Source: Bacteroides propionicigenes (GTDB lineage: Bacteria; Bacteroidota; Bacteroidia; Bacteroidales; Bacteroidaceae). Taken from it: DNA of 64,000 bases. A program made the translations under genes and the position numbers. Positions 8,539-17,667 of this stretch are shown here, piece after piece (positions within the stretch are counted from its first letter, which is position 1; each line of letters begins with the position of its first letter). The notes under the pieces were generated by a model. That model was not told the DNA's origin and did no database searches. It saw nothing but the letters and a program-made list of their open reading frames with translations. The stretch lies in NCBI RefSeq assembly GCF_018390535.1, contig NZ_JAHBBW010000003.1, positions 1 to 64,000 on the forward strand, read 5' to 3'.

Positions 8539-9377
8539 TTTCCTTCATTGTGTGTTTATTGGCAGGTGGTATGCCTGCGTTCTCGCAAACCTATCAGGAA
8601 CTTTGCGACCGTGCCATAACTTATACGGAGCAGGATAGTTTGCCGCAAGCGGAAGAGTATATCCGCCAGGCTTTGAAGCTGGAACCGGCAAATCCTCACA
8701 ATGCTCTTCTGTTCTCCAATCTCGGCACGATACAGCGTCGGCAAAGGCAGTACGAGCAGGCTTTGGAGTCTTATAGCTTTGCCCTGAATATCGCTCCGCG
8801 TGCAGTCCCTATCCTGCTGAACCGTGCGGCTGTTTATATGGAACTGGGACGTAATAATCTGGCGCAGGCTGATTATTCGCTGGTACTGGATTTGGAGAAG
8901 AACAATGAGGAGGCTTTGCTGATGCGTGCTTATATTTATATGCAGCAGCGTGAGTATAAAATGGCAAAGGCGGATTATGAACGCTTGCTGAAAGTGAATC
9001 CGGTCAGCTATAACGGTCGTCTTGGTTTGGCGACTTTAGAACAGAAAGAGGGGAAATACGAAGAGGCACTGAGTGTACTGAACAATATGATTGCAGCCAA
9101 AAGAGGAAATTCACAATTGTCTTCTTCCCAATATGCCATGCTCTATGTGGCCCGTGCCGGGGTAGAGAAAGACTTGAATCATATGGATATGGCGCTGGTT
9201 GACTTGGAAGAGGCGATAAGATTGGATAGCTCGCAACCGGAAATATACCTGATGCGTGGCGAAATTTATCTTGCCCAAAAGAAAAAGGATTTGGCCAAAC
9301 GTGATTTTGAGAAGGCTATATCGTTGGGAGTACCGCAAGCCGATTTGCGTGACTTACTGCAACAAACGAGAAAATAG
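8493..9377 (+). CDS. Exported tetratricopeptide-repeat protein
   Basis: A 294-residue protein with a signal peptide (hydrophobic stretch about residues 16-30, ending A-F-S-Q) followed by about seven TPR units of some 34 residues that fill the chain to its end. TPR proteins of this type mediate protein-protein contacts; no enzymatic domain is visible. The predicted start lies inside a 33-bp tandem repeat, which gives the signal peptide an unusually long polar start (residues 1-15 largely encoded by repeats 3 and 4). No other in-frame ATG lies before the hydrophobic segment. The gene runs convergently into recQ with only 3 bp between the stops. Confidence 0.85.
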   Translation: MRKPNKYNITSTKKLISFIVCLLAGGMPAFSQTYQELCDRAITYTEQDSLPQAEEYIRQALKLEPANPHNALLFSNLGTIQRRQRQYEQALESYSFALNIAPRAVPILLNRAAVYMELGRNNLAQADYSLVLDLEKNNEEALLMRAYIYMQQREYKMAKADYERLLKVNPVSYNGRLGLATLEQKEGKYEEALSVLNNMIAAKRGNSQLSSSQYAMLYVARAGVEKDLNHMDMALVDLEEAIRLDSSQPEIYLMRGEIYLAQKKKDLAKRDFEKAISLGVPQADLRDLLQQTRK

Positions 9378-9380
9378 TGG

Positions 9381-11198
9381 TCAGGAGTCACAGAACTTGC
9401 GTATTAGACCGACAAATTCTTTTCCGTATTTCTTTTTCTTGTATTCTCCGATACCGCTGATGTTTCCGAACTCCTCAATAGTGGTGGGGCGTGAGGTGCT
9501 GAGCAGGTGGAGTACTTTGTCGGACAGGACGATGTATGCAGGCAAGGCTTCTTCGTCGGCAAGGCGTTTTCTCAATTCACGCAGGGCTTCAAAGAGGGCT
9601 TCGTTCTCCGTGTTGGGAAGTCCCAAAGGCAGTTCTTTGTCGGGAGCGGGTGTTTTGCGCTTTCTGCCTCGCTTGGTTTCGTTCGCTTCTTCCCGGCGTA
9701 TTACTACTAATCGGGCAGTGGCTCTGCCAAAAAGGACATCACTTCCTGCAGAAGTTATTTTCAGATGATTGTTGTCATTGTAGGCAATCTCAAAGTAGCC
9801 GAGTTGCAGCATTTGTAATAAGTAATCATGCCAGTCGCGAGCGGGAATTTCACGTCCTGCTGCGAATGTTTTCAGTTGTTGATAGCCTTTACCCACAACT
9901 TCGGCGGACATATTCCCCCTTAAAATGTCAACCAAAACACCTGTGCCGATTTGTTGCTCGGTGCGGGCAATGGCGCTTAGGGCTTTTTGTACAATGACAG
10001 TTCCGTCAAAACGCTCCGGCGGATTCTTACAGACGTCACAATTGCCGCAATCATGGTCTGCTGTCTCTCCAAAATAACTTAATAATATACGTCGTCGGCA
10101 GATATCGGATTCGGCATATTGCTGCATTCGTTGAAGCTTCTCCAGATTAATGCTTTGCTGTCCGCTATCGGTTGCAAATTTAGTGAGCAAAATCAAGTCG
10201 GCCAATGAGTAAAATAATAAGGTGTCACTTGGCAGCCCGTCTCTTCCTGCGCGCCCTACCTCTTGGTAGAAACTTTCGATGCTTTTTGGTAAATTATAAT
10301 GAATAACCCAGCGTACGTTACTTTTGTCTATACCCATACCGAAAGCAATAGTGGCACATACCACTTGTACGCGGTCGTTGATGAAGTCATCTTGTGCTTC
10401 GTCTCTGCGGGCAGGGGAGAGTCCGGCATGATATACGGCAGTGCGAATGCCCTGTTTTTGGAGCATTTGTGCAACGGACTCCGTCTTGCTTCGGCTCATG
10501 CAATATATAATGCCGCTTTCTCCGGGGTGACGGGCTATAAAATCAAGAATTGCCTTGGACTTTTCTTTCTGCTGATAGCCTCGTTTCACGGTGAGGCTCA
10601 GGTTAGGGCGGTCGAAAGAGGAGATGAATATCCGGGGATGATTCAGATGAAGTTGCTTGATAATGTCCTCGCGCGTAATCTTGTCGGCAGTGGCAGTCAG
10701 GGCGATGACGGGCACTTGCGGAAACAGTTGGTGGAGAATTCCCATTTGTGCATATTCCGGGCGGAAATCGTGTCCCCATTGTGAAATACAATGTGCTTCG
10801 TCAATAGCAAAAAGTGAGATGTGCATATCCCGCAGAAGGTAGTTGGCTTCTGTCAACAGCTTTTCAGGAGAGATATATAGTAATTTCAGCCTGCCTTCCA
10901 TGCAGGCACGACGCAGGGCGGCATTCTCCGTTTCGTCATTGCTGCTGTTCAGCGCACCGGCGCTGATGCCATTGGCGCACAGGGCTTCCACTTGGTCCTT
11001 CATCAGTGAGATAAGAGGTGAAACCACTATTGCAGTGCCTTCGCGCAACAGGGCGGGAAGTTGGTAACATATGGATTTCCCACCACCGGTAGGCATTAGT
11101 ACAAGTGCATCGTTTCCGTCCAGGATGTGGCGGATAATTTCTTCTTGCAGAGGGCGGAAACTGTCGTAACCGAAGTATGTTTTCAGCGTTTGTAGCAT
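9381..11198 (-). CDS. recQ: ATP-dependent DNA helicase RecQ
   Basis: A 3'-5' helicase of recombination and replication repair. The order is DEAD/helicase core with Walker A (G-G-G-K-S) and D-E-A-H box, helicase C-terminal domain (A-F-G-M-G-I-D and Q-E-x-G-R-A-G-R-D), RecQ zinc-binding region (four Cys in C-R-R-R and D-C-G-N-C-D-V-C), winged helix and C-terminal HRDC domain. An ATG ten codons further upstream (11228) is in frame, but the -7 box at 11226-11233 overlaps it, so transcripts should start inside that extension. I therefore choose the ATG at 11198, giving 605 residues and the family-typical start M-L-Q-T-L-K. Confidence 0.94.
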   Translation of the reverse strand: MLQTLKTYFGYDSFRPLQEEIIRHILDGNDALVLMPTGGGKSICYQLPALLREGTAIVVSPLISLMKDQVEALCANGISAGALNSSNDETENAALRRACMEGRLKLLYISPEKLLTEANYLLRDMHISLFAIDEAHCISQWGHDFRPEYAQMGILHQLFPQVPVIALTATADKITREDIIKQLHLNHPRIFISSFDRPNLSLTVKRGYQQKEKSKAILDFIARHPGESGIIYCMSRSKTESVAQMLQKQGIRTAVYHAGLSPARRDEAQDDFINDRVQVVCATIAFGMGIDKSNVRWVIHYNLPKSIESFYQEVGRAGRDGLPSDTLLFYSLADLILLTKFATDSGQQSINLEKLQRMQQYAESDICRRRILLSYFGETADHDCGNCDVCKNPPERFDGTVIVQKALSAIARTEQQIGTGVLVDILRGNMSAEVVGKGYQQLKTFAAGREIPARDWHDYLLQMLQLGYFEIAYNDNNHLKITSAGSDVLFGRATARLVVIRREEANETKRGRKRKTPAPDKELPLGLPNTENEALFEALRELRKRLADEEALPAYIVLSDKVLHLLSTSRPTTIEEFGNISGIGEYKKKKYGKEFVGLIRKFCDS

Positions 11199-11225
11199 AA
11201 GCGTAACCGGTGTTTTTTGAGAGGA

Positions 11226-11258
11226 CAAAGTTACATTAATTATTGCATAAAATGCAAA
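11226..11258 (-). promoter_or_regulatory. Promoter of recQ
   Basis: On the minus strand TTTG (11258-11255), a 21-bp spacer and TAACTTTG (11233-11226) fit the Bacteroides consensus. The position excludes the longer annotated start of recQ. Confidence 0.7.
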
Positions 11259-11478
11259 AGTAAGTGTTACTCAATTGAATAAGTTGACGATTAAAAGTCA
11301 AAGTTAAATAATCTTATTATTAAGTGTACTCCGCTTCTTTTCAATCTTTTTCATTGTTTATATATCAAAAATATGTATGGGAAAAGTTGCGTATTAAAAA
11401 AAAATGTTAGACTTTTGTGTAATCTAAAGGAAACTCCTTTGGATTTCTATCTTTAAACAACCCTAACCAGTTAGTTCA

Positions 11479-11943
11479 ATGAGTGACTTAGAAAAAAAAG
11501 CACAGGAGGAAGCTACAAAGAAGCGTCCTTATAACCTGCGCGAAAAGAAAGAGAAAAAGGCTGCCTACCGTTCCTTGATACGCCCGGAACTGGCAGACGA
11601 ACTGTATGACCGGATATTGAATATTATCGTTGTACAGAAGAAGTACAGAGACCCCAATTATTCAGCTAAAGATTTGGCAAAAGAGTTGCAGACCAATACC
11701 CGCTATTTGTCGGCAGTTGTAAACTCTCGCTTTGGAATGAATTATTCTTGCTTGTTGAATGAATACAGAGTGAAAGATGCTTTGCATTTATTGACAGATA
11801 AAAGGTATGCTGACAAAAATGTAGAAGAAATCAGCACGATGGTTGGTTTCGCAAACCGTCAGTCTTTTTATGCTGCTTTTTATAAAAATGTAGGAGAAAC
11901 TCCTAACGGTTATCGTAAACAACATGCAGTGAAAAGCAAATAA
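11479..11943 (+). CDS. AraC-type helix-turn-helix regulator, stand-alone DNA-binding domain
   Basis: A 154-residue protein with a very basic N-terminus (residues 5-30) and a C-terminal double helix-turn-helix of the AraC type (about residues 55-150), including the family's second helix motif in I-S-T-M-V-G-F-A-N-R-Q-S-F-Y. No ligand-binding domain is present. The gene is preceded by 250 bp of AT-rich sequence containing a near-repeat (TAAGTGTTACTC, about 60 bp before TAAGTGTACTCC) and is followed by its own terminator, so it is probably monocistronic. Its targets are unknown; the neighbouring peptidase gene is a candidate only by proximity. Confidence 0.85.
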   Translation: MSDLEKKAQEEATKKRPYNLREKKEKKAAYRSLIRPELADELYDRILNIIVVQKKYRDPNYSAKDLAKELQTNTRYLSAVVNSRFGMNYSCLLNEYRVKDALHLLTDKRYADKNVEEISTMVGFANRQSFYAAFYKNVGETPNGYRKQHAVKSK

Positions 11944-11963
11944 TGCAGTGGAACTGAATTTAT

Positions 11964-12007
11964 AAAAGGAAATATTCTGAGAGGTTCGCTCCGGAATACT
12001 TCCTTTT
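11964..12007 (+). terminator. Terminator after the AraC-type gene
   Basis: AAAAGGAAATATTC (11964-11977) pairs, with one mismatch, to GAATACTTCCTTTT (11994-12007), followed by GTCTTTTT. Confidence 0.8.
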
Positions 12008-12043
12008 GTCTTTTTAAATACTAACTATCTCTTCCCGACACAC

Positions 12044-14092
12044 ATGAAAAAACAACTAATTTCCGTAGTAGCCGCTGTGTCTTTGCTTACAGCGTGTGGC
12101 GGAGCACAGAAAACGACTGCCGAGGCAGAAAAATTTGATTATACAGTGGAACAATTTGCAGACTTACAGATTTTACGCTACCGCGTACCGGAATTTGAGA
12201 ACTTGTCTCTCAAACAGAAAGAATTAGTTTATTATCTCACAGAAGCCGCTTTGCAGGGACGTGACATCTTGTTCGACCAAAACGGGAAGTACAACCTCAG
12301 AATCCGCCGGATGCTGGAAGCTGTCTATACAGGTTATAGCGGTGACAAAACCGTGGCGGATTTCAAGGCTATGGAGGTGTATCTGAAGAGAGTGTGGTTT
12401 TCTAACGGCATCCATCATCATTATGGCAGCGAGAAGTTCGTGCCGGGCTTTACTCCCGAATTCTTCAAACAAGCTCTTTTGAGTGTAGACGCTTCTACAC
12501 TTCCGCTTGCGGAAGGACAAACGGTAGAACAACTTTATGAAGAAGTTGCTCCCGTTATCTTTGACCCCAAAGTAATGCCGAAGCGTGTCAATCAAGCTGC
12601 CGGTGAGGATTTAGTGCTGACCTCAGCTTGTAATTATTATGACGGGGTGACACAGAAGGAAGCCGAGGATTTTTATAATGCAATGAAAAATCCTAAAGAT
12701 GAAACACCGGTATCTTATGGGCTGAACAGTCGTCTGGTGAAGGAGAACGGCAAGATTCAGGAAAAAGTATGGAAAGTAGGGGGCTTGTACGGCCAGGCTC
12801 TTGAAAAGATAGTATATTGGTTGAAGAAAGCGGAAGGAGTGGCCGAAAATCCGGAACAGAAGGCGGTTATAACCAAACTGATAGAGTTTTACGATACCGG
12901 TGATTTGAAAACCTTTGATGATTATGCCATTTTGTGGGTGAAAGACTTGGACTCCCGCATTGATTTTGTAAACGGGTTTACCGAAAGCTATGGTGACCCG
13001 CTGGGTATGAAGGCAAGTTGGGAGTCTTTGGTGAACTTCAAAGATTTGGAAGCTACCCGCCGTACGGAGATTATCAGTAGCAACGCACAATGGTTTGAAG
13101 ACCATTCACCGGTAGAGAAACAGTTCAAGAAAGAACAAGTGAAAGGTGTCTCCGCTAAAGTTATCACCGCCGCTATTCTGGCGGGCGACCTGTATCCTGC
13201 AACGGCTATCGGCATCAACCTGCCCAATGCAAATTGGATTCGTAGCCATCATGGTTCCAAGTCCGTTACAATTGGTAATATAACGGATGCTTATAACAAA
13301 GCGGCTCATGGTAACGGATTCAATGAAGAGTTTGTTTATAGTGATGCCGAGTTGCAATTGATAGATAAATACGCCGATATCACCGATAATTTGCATACCG
13401 ACCTGCACGAATGCTTAGGGCATGGCTCCGGCAAGCTGTTGCCGGGTGTAGATCCTGATGCACTGAAAGCTTACGGTTCTACTATCGAAGAAGCGCGTGC
13501 CGACTTATTCGGGCTTTACTATGTGGCTGATCCGAAGTTGGTGGAATTGGGATTGATTCCGAGTGCAGATGCTTACAAGGCTCAATTTTATACTTATCTG
13601 ATGAACGGCTTGATGACACAGCTTGTACGCATCGAACCGGGTAATAATGTGGAAGAGGCCCATATGCGCAACCGTCAGCTTATAGCCCGTTGGGTATATG
13701 AAAAGGGTGCTGCCGATAAAGTGGTGGAACTGGCGAAGAAGGATGGAAAGACTTATGTTGTAATCAACAATTACGAAAAGGTGCGTGAATTATTTGGTGA
13801 GTTGCTTGCCGAAATACAACGTATTAAATCTACGGGTGACTATGACGCAGCTCATAAGTTGGTAGAAACTTATGCTGTAAAGGTAGACCCTGAACTACAT
13901 GCGGAAGTTCTGGAGCGCTATAAGAAATTGAATCTGGCTCCGTACAAAGGTTTTATCAACCCGAAGTATGAGGCTGTGACGGATGCGGACGGTAATATCA
14001 CTGATGTAACTGTGACTTATGATGAAGGCTATGCAGAACAGATGTTGCGTTATAGCAAGGATTACTCGGCATTGCCTTCTATAAATAATTAA
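12044..14092 (+). CDS. Dipeptidyl-peptidase III, family M49
   Basis: Zinc exopeptidase releasing dipeptides from peptide N-termini. The 682-residue chain starts with a lipoprotein signal peptide (lipobox L-L-T-A-C at 14-18). The zinc site is H-E-C-L-G-H at 455-460, the shorter bacterial variant of the eukaryotic HELLGH motif, with the third ligand Glu in I-E-E-A-R-A-D around 482-483. Length and motif agree with Bacteroides M49 enzymes. The lipobox suggests an envelope-anchored enzyme, although cytosolic function is reported for relatives elsewhere. It lies 40 nt after the terminator of the regulator gene and has no co-transcribed partner. Confidence 0.93.
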   Translation: MKKQLISVVAAVSLLTACGGAQKTTAEAEKFDYTVEQFADLQILRYRVPEFENLSLKQKELVYYLTEAALQGRDILFDQNGKYNLRIRRMLEAVYTGYSGDKTVADFKAMEVYLKRVWFSNGIHHHYGSEKFVPGFTPEFFKQALLSVDASTLPLAEGQTVEQLYEEVAPVIFDPKVMPKRVNQAAGEDLVLTSACNYYDGVTQKEAEDFYNAMKNPKDETPVSYGLNSRLVKENGKIQEKVWKVGGLYGQALEKIVYWLKKAEGVAENPEQKAVITKLIEFYDTGDLKTFDDYAILWVKDLDSRIDFVNGFTESYGDPLGMKASWESLVNFKDLEATRRTEIISSNAQWFEDHSPVEKQFKKEQVKGVSAKVITAAILAGDLYPATAIGINLPNANWIRSHHGSKSVTIGNITDAYNKAAHGNGFNEEFVYSDAELQLIDKYADITDNLHTDLHECLGHGSGKLLPGVDPDALKAYGSTIEEARADLFGLYYVADPKLVELGLIPSADAYKAQFYTYLMNGLMTQLVRIEPGNNVEEAHMRNRQLIARWVYEKGAADKVVELAKKDGKTYVVINNYEKVRELFGELLAEIQRIKSTGDYDAAHKLVETYAVKVDPELHAEVLERYKKLNLAPYKGFINPKYEAVTDADGNITDVTVTYDEGYAEQMLRYSKDYSALPSINN

Positions 14093-14108
14093 TTCAAAGA
14101 AGAAGAAT

Positions 14109-14197
14109 GAGAAATGAAGAATGAAGAATTAAGCTGCACATATACGAATATGCCGCAAGGTAATTCTTCATTCTTCATTCATCATTCTTCATTTCTC
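14109..14197. repeat. Inverted repeat of GAATGAAGAAT units
   Basis: Arms around 14114-14131 and 14161-14178 are complementary, built on ATGAAGAATGAAGAATTA, and a second partial arm follows to 14197. The same low-complexity motif fills the leuC-leuD spacer (3776-3805). The pair could form a long hairpin in the mRNA between the M49 and AlkD-like genes. Confidence 0.7.
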
Positions 14198-14211
14198 TAA
14201 TCCCCTCATTT

Positions 14212-14874
14212 ATGGAACTAACAGAACAACTCAAAGAAATAAAAACACAGCTTCGCCTCTCCATGAATGGAGCTGTGTCTCAAAGTATGCGTGAGAAAGG
14301 TTTAGTCTACAAACTCAATTTCGGTGTGGAACTACCCCGTATCAAGAGCATTGCCGACGCTTACGAGAAAGACCATGCCTTGGCACAGACTCTTTGGAAA
14401 GAAGATATTCGCGAATGTAAGATACTGGCGGGATTACTCCAGCCGGTCGACAGTTTCTTGCCTGAAATTGCGGATATATGGGTGGAGAATATCCGGAATA
14501 TCGAGATTGCGGAACTTACTTGTATGAACCTTTTTCAGTATCTTCCGTATGCCCCTGCCAAGTCTTTCCATTGGATTGCGGCTGAGGATGAATATACGCA
14601 GGTTTGCGGCTTCCTTACCATTGCCCGCCTGCTGATGAAAAAAGGCGATATGAACGAGCGCGTGGAGAATGAGTTCCTTGACCAAGCTATTTCAGCTTTC
14701 TTGTCCGGTTCTTATCATGTGCGGAATGCTGCCCTGACTGCTATCCGTCGTTTTATGCAACATAGTGAAGAAAATGCGTTTCAGGTTTGCCGGAGAGTAG
14801 AGGATATGAAAGATTCTTCTTCGGAAGCGGAACATCTTCTTTATACCCTGATAAGGGAAGAAGTGGGAATGTGA
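14212..14874 (+). CDS. DNA alkylation repair protein, AlkD-like HEAT-repeat family
   Basis: A 220-residue all-helical protein. The segment near residue 33, L-N-F-G-V-E-L-P-R-I-K-S-I, and the following W-K-E-D-I-R-E-C-K-I-L-A-G resemble the start of AlkD/AlkC-type HEAT-repeat DNA glycosylases that excise alkylated bases. The catalytic Trp and Asp positions cannot be verified without alignment. Some family members lack glycosylase activity, so this is a family-level call. Confidence 0.7.
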   Translation: MELTEQLKEIKTQLRLSMNGAVSQSMREKGLVYKLNFGVELPRIKSIADAYEKDHALAQTLWKEDIRECKILAGLLQPVDSFLPEIADIWVENIRNIEIAELTCMNLFQYLPYAPAKSFHWIAAEDEYTQVCGFLTIARLLMKKGDMNERVENEFLDQAISAFLSGSYHVRNAALTAIRRFMQHSEENAFQVCRRVEDMKDSSSEAEHLLYTLIREEVGM

Positions 14875-14900
14875 TAGGGTGATAATGTATTCACCTTATC
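14874..14900 (+). terminator. Weak terminator after the AlkD-like gene
   Basis: ATAGGGTGA (14874-14882) can pair with TCACCTTAT (14891-14899), followed by a pyrimidine-rich stretch CCTTTCTTT. The stem has one G-T pair and only moderate stability. Confidence 0.4.
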
Positions 14901-14948
14901 CTTTCTTTCCCTACTTTATCATTCTCATTATTAATTTTTCTTTTTTTG

Positions 14949-14978
14949 TTTGCTTTCCGCAAAAAAGGCTTAACTTTG
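14949..14978 (+). promoter_or_regulatory. Promoter of the fur-purA operon
   Basis: TTTG (14949-14952) lies 18 bp before TAACTTTG (14971-14978), an exact -7 box; the Fur-family start codon follows 27 nt later. Confidence 0.75.
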
Positions 14979-15005
14979 TTGGCTGTTAAAAAACTGCGCC
15001 TTTAA

Positions 15006-15494
15006 ATGGAAAGTCAGAACGTGAAAGATACGGTTAGGCAGATATTCACGGAATATCTCAATACGAACGGGCATCGCAAGACTCCCGAACGCTATGCCAT
15101 ACTCGACACTATTTATTCCATAGACGGCCATTTCGATATTGACACGCTTTATTCGCTAATGGCGGATCAGGAGAACTTCAGGGTCAGCCGTGCGACACTT
15201 TACAATACAATTATATTACTTATCAACGCCCGTTTGGTTATCAAACATCAGTTCGGGAATTCTTCTCAATACGAAAAAAGCTATAACCGTGATACACATC
15301 ACCACCAAATCTGTACGCAGTGCGGTAAGGTTGTCGAATTTCAAAATGAAGAATTGCAGCAAGCTATTGAGAATACAAAACTGAGCCGTTTCAACCTGAC
15401 ACATTATTCGCTGTATATGTACGGGCTGTGCAGTAAGTGCGACCGCGCAAACAAAAGGAAGAAGAAAAATAATAACCATAAGAAAGAGAAATGA
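15006..15494 (+). CDS. Fur-family metal-responsive repressor
   Basis: A 162-residue regulator: an N-terminal winged helix (about 1-90, with R-V-S-R-A-T-L-Y-N-T as recognition helix) and a C-terminal dimerisation/metal domain with H-H-H-Q-I-C-T-Q-C-G-K (about 98-108) and a second C-S-K-C pair near 139. These two CxxC pairs are the structural zinc site of the family. Whether it senses iron, zinc or peroxide cannot be told. The C-terminus is an unusual Lys/Asn-rich tail. The stop overlaps the purA start by 4 bp (ATGA), so the repressor and purine synthesis are transcribed and translated together. Confidence 0.9.
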   Translation: MESQNVKDTVRQIFTEYLNTNGHRKTPERYAILDTIYSIDGHFDIDTLYSLMADQENFRVSRATLYNTIILLINARLVIKHQFGNSSQYEKSYNRDTHHHQICTQCGKVVEFQNEELQQAIENTKLSRFNLTHYSLYMYGLCSKCDRANKRKKKNNNHKKEK

Positions 15495-16759
15495 AAGTAG
15501 ACATTCTATTAGGATTACAATGGGGCGACGAAGGCAAAGGCAAAGTCGTTGATGTATTAACTCCGAGATACGATGTGGTGGCACGTTTTCAAGGTGGCCC
15601 GAACGCCGGTCATACATTGGAGTTTGAAGGTCAGAAGTATGTGCTCCGTTCCATTCCTTCGGGAATTTTTCAAGGTGACAAAGTAAATATCATCGGTAAC
15701 GGTGTAGTACTTGACCCGGCACTGTTCAAAGCCGAGGCTGAAGCATTGGAGGCATCCGGTCACAATTTGAAGGAACGCTTGCATATTTCCAAGAAAGCAC
15801 ATCTCATCCTGCCTACGCACCGCATTTTGGACGCCGCCTACGAGGCAGCAAAGGGAGATGCCAAAGTGGGAACCACCGGTAAGGGTATCGGTCCGACTTA
15901 TACGGATAAGGTGAGCCGTAACGGTGTACGTGTAGGTGATATTCTGCATGATTTTGATAAGAAATATGCTGCCGCTAAAGCCCGCCACGAACAAATTCTG
16001 AAAAGTTTGGATTATCAATATGATTTGGCAGAGTTGGAAAAAGCGTGGCTTGAGGGTATTGAATACTTGAAGCAATTCAAGTTTGTAGATAGCGAACACG
16101 AAATAAACGGACTATTGTCAGATGGTAAATCTGTTCTGTGCGAGGGTGCGCAAGGTACGATGTTGGATGTTGACTTCGGTTCCTATCCGTTCGTCACTTC
16201 TTCCAATACCATTTGCGCGGGCGCTTGCACGGGTTTGGGTATCGCTCCTAATAAGATTGGTGAAGTGTACGGTATCTTCAAAGCGTATTGCACGCGTGTA
16301 GGTGCAGGTCCGTTCCCGACAGAACTGTTCGACAAGACAGGTGACCAGATTTGTACATTGGGACACGAGTTCGGTTCGGTAACCGGGCGTAAGCGTCGTT
16401 GCGGCTGGATTGACTTGGTAGCTTTGAAATATGCCATCATGGTGGACGGTGTTACCAAACTGATTATGATGAAGAGTGACGTGCTCGATTCTTTTGAAAC
16501 GATTAAAGCTTGTGTGGCATATAAAGTAAATGGTGAAGAAATTGATTACTTCCCGTTCGATATAGAAGGTGTTGAACCGGTATATGTGGAATTGCCCGGT
16601 TGGCAGACCGATATGACAAAGATGCAGAGCGAGGATGAATTCCCCGAAGAATTCAATGCATATCTGGCTTTCTTGGAAGAACAACTCGGTGTGCCTGTGA
16701 AGATTGTATCTGTAGGTCCTGACCGCGAACAAACCATTGAACGTTATACAGAAGAATAA
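15491..16759 (+). CDS. purA: Adenylosuccinate synthase
   Basis: Converts IMP, aspartate and GTP to adenylosuccinate, the first AMP-specific step. The 422 residues carry the family signature G-L-Q-W-G-D-E-G-K-G-K at the N-terminus, G-P-N-A-G-H-T and the G-T-T-G-K-G-I-G-P loop. Start and frame are fixed by the ATGA overlap with the Fur-family gene. A strong terminator follows. Confidence 0.97.
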   Translation: MKVDILLGLQWGDEGKGKVVDVLTPRYDVVARFQGGPNAGHTLEFEGQKYVLRSIPSGIFQGDKVNIIGNGVVLDPALFKAEAEALEASGHNLKERLHISKKAHLILPTHRILDAAYEAAKGDAKVGTTGKGIGPTYTDKVSRNGVRVGDILHDFDKKYAAAKARHEQILKSLDYQYDLAELEKAWLEGIEYLKQFKFVDSEHEINGLLSDGKSVLCEGAQGTMLDVDFGSYPFVTSSNTICAGACTGLGIAPNKIGEVYGIFKAYCTRVGAGPFPTELFDKTGDQICTLGHEFGSVTGRKRRCGWIDLVALKYAIMVDGVTKLIMMKSDVLDSFETIKACVAYKVNGEEIDYFPFDIEGVEPVYVELPGWQTDMTKMQSEDEFPEEFNAYLAFLEEQLGVPVKIVSVGPDREQTIERYTEE

Positions 16760-16788
16760 TAGATTTTAGCTAATTCTTCCTAAAATAT

Positions 16789-16828
16789 AAGGGAAACTGT
16801 GAGATTGCTCGCAGTTTCCCTTTATTTT
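16789..16828 (+). terminator. Terminator of fur-purA
   Basis: AAGGGAAACTG (16789-16799) pairs with CAGTTTCCCTT (16812-16822), followed by TATTTTT. Confidence 0.92.
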
Positions 16829-16896
16829 TGGCAGACTATTTGTTATAGAAATAGAAAACGACACATTATTCACTTATTTTTAAAAGAAAGAAGATT

Positions 16897-17592
16897 ATGA
16901 CAACAGGAATGATAGGAATGCAATGGATTATATTTATCGGTATAGCTGTAATCAGCTGGCTGGTACAGATGAATCTGCAAAGTAAATTCAAGAAATATTC
17001 TAAAATACCCACTGGCAACGGAATGACAGGAGCTGATGTAGCATTGAAGATGCTGCACGATAACGGAATCTATGATGTCACCGTTACGCATACTCCGGGA
17101 CATTTGACAGACCATTACAATCCCGCCAATAAGACAGTGAACCTGAGTGAGGGTGTGTATAGCAGCAACAGTATTATGGCGGCAGCCGTTGCAGCCCATG
17201 AGTGCGGACACGCTGTGCAGCATGCGCGTGCCTATGCTCCGCTGACGATGCGTAGTAAGTTGGTGCCTGTCGTATCGTTTGCTTCCAATATTATGACATG
17301 GATATTGCTGGCAGGTATCCTGATGTTGAATACTTTCCCGCAATTGCTGTTGGCAGGTATCATTCTTTTTGCTATGACTACCTTATTCAGCTTTATCACT
17401 CTGCCGGTAGAAATCAACGCGAGTAAACGTGCATTGGTATGGTTAAGCAGTTCCGGTATTACGAACTCTTACAATCATGCTCAGGCGGAAGATGCGCTTC
17501 GTTCGGCGGCTTATACTTATGTAGTAGCTGCACTTGGTTCATTGGCAACACTCATTTACTACATTATGATATTCTTGGGACGTAGAGAATAA
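16897..17592 (+). CDS. Membrane zinc metallopeptidase (Zn_peptidase_2 family)
   Basis: A 231-residue integral membrane protein. Residues 8-24 form a first membrane segment; the zinc motif H-E-C-G-H is at 101-105; two hydrophobic segments follow (about 125-170) and another near 205-225. Motif and layout fit the neutral zinc metallopeptidase family PF04298. The substrate is unknown. It stands between the purA terminator and the hisS promoter, so it is probably transcribed alone. Confidence 0.85.
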   Translation: MTTGMIGMQWIIFIGIAVISWLVQMNLQSKFKKYSKIPTGNGMTGADVALKMLHDNGIYDVTVTHTPGHLTDHYNPANKTVNLSEGVYSSNSIMAAAVAAHECGHAVQHARAYAPLTMRSKLVPVVSFASNIMTWILLAGILMLNTFPQLLLAGIILFAMTTLFSFITLPVEINASKRALVWLSSSGITNSYNHAQAEDALRSAAYTYVVAALGSLATLIYYIMIFLGRRE

Positions 17593-17628
17593 GAACATTT
17601 ATTTTTTTTCTTAATCAATAAAATACCG

Positions 17629-17636
17629 TAACTTTG
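17629..17636 (+). promoter_or_regulatory. -7 element of the hisS promoter
   Basis: TAACTTTG is an exact -7 box. A T-run, not a clear TTTG, occupies the -33 position. The start of transcription near 17643 leaves little room for the ATG at 17653. Confidence 0.6.
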
Positions 17637-17667
17637 CCGTCTTATTTTATAAATGATTGATACGATT

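Noticed and set aside
11199..11228. Longer recQ N-terminus
   Set aside because: A -7 box covers the upstream ATG, so it would not be transcribed; the family start fits the downstream ATG.
14109..14197. Terminator
   Set aside because: The GAATGAAGAAT inverted repeat lacks a T-run in the right place and recurs as filler between other genes; recorded as repeat.
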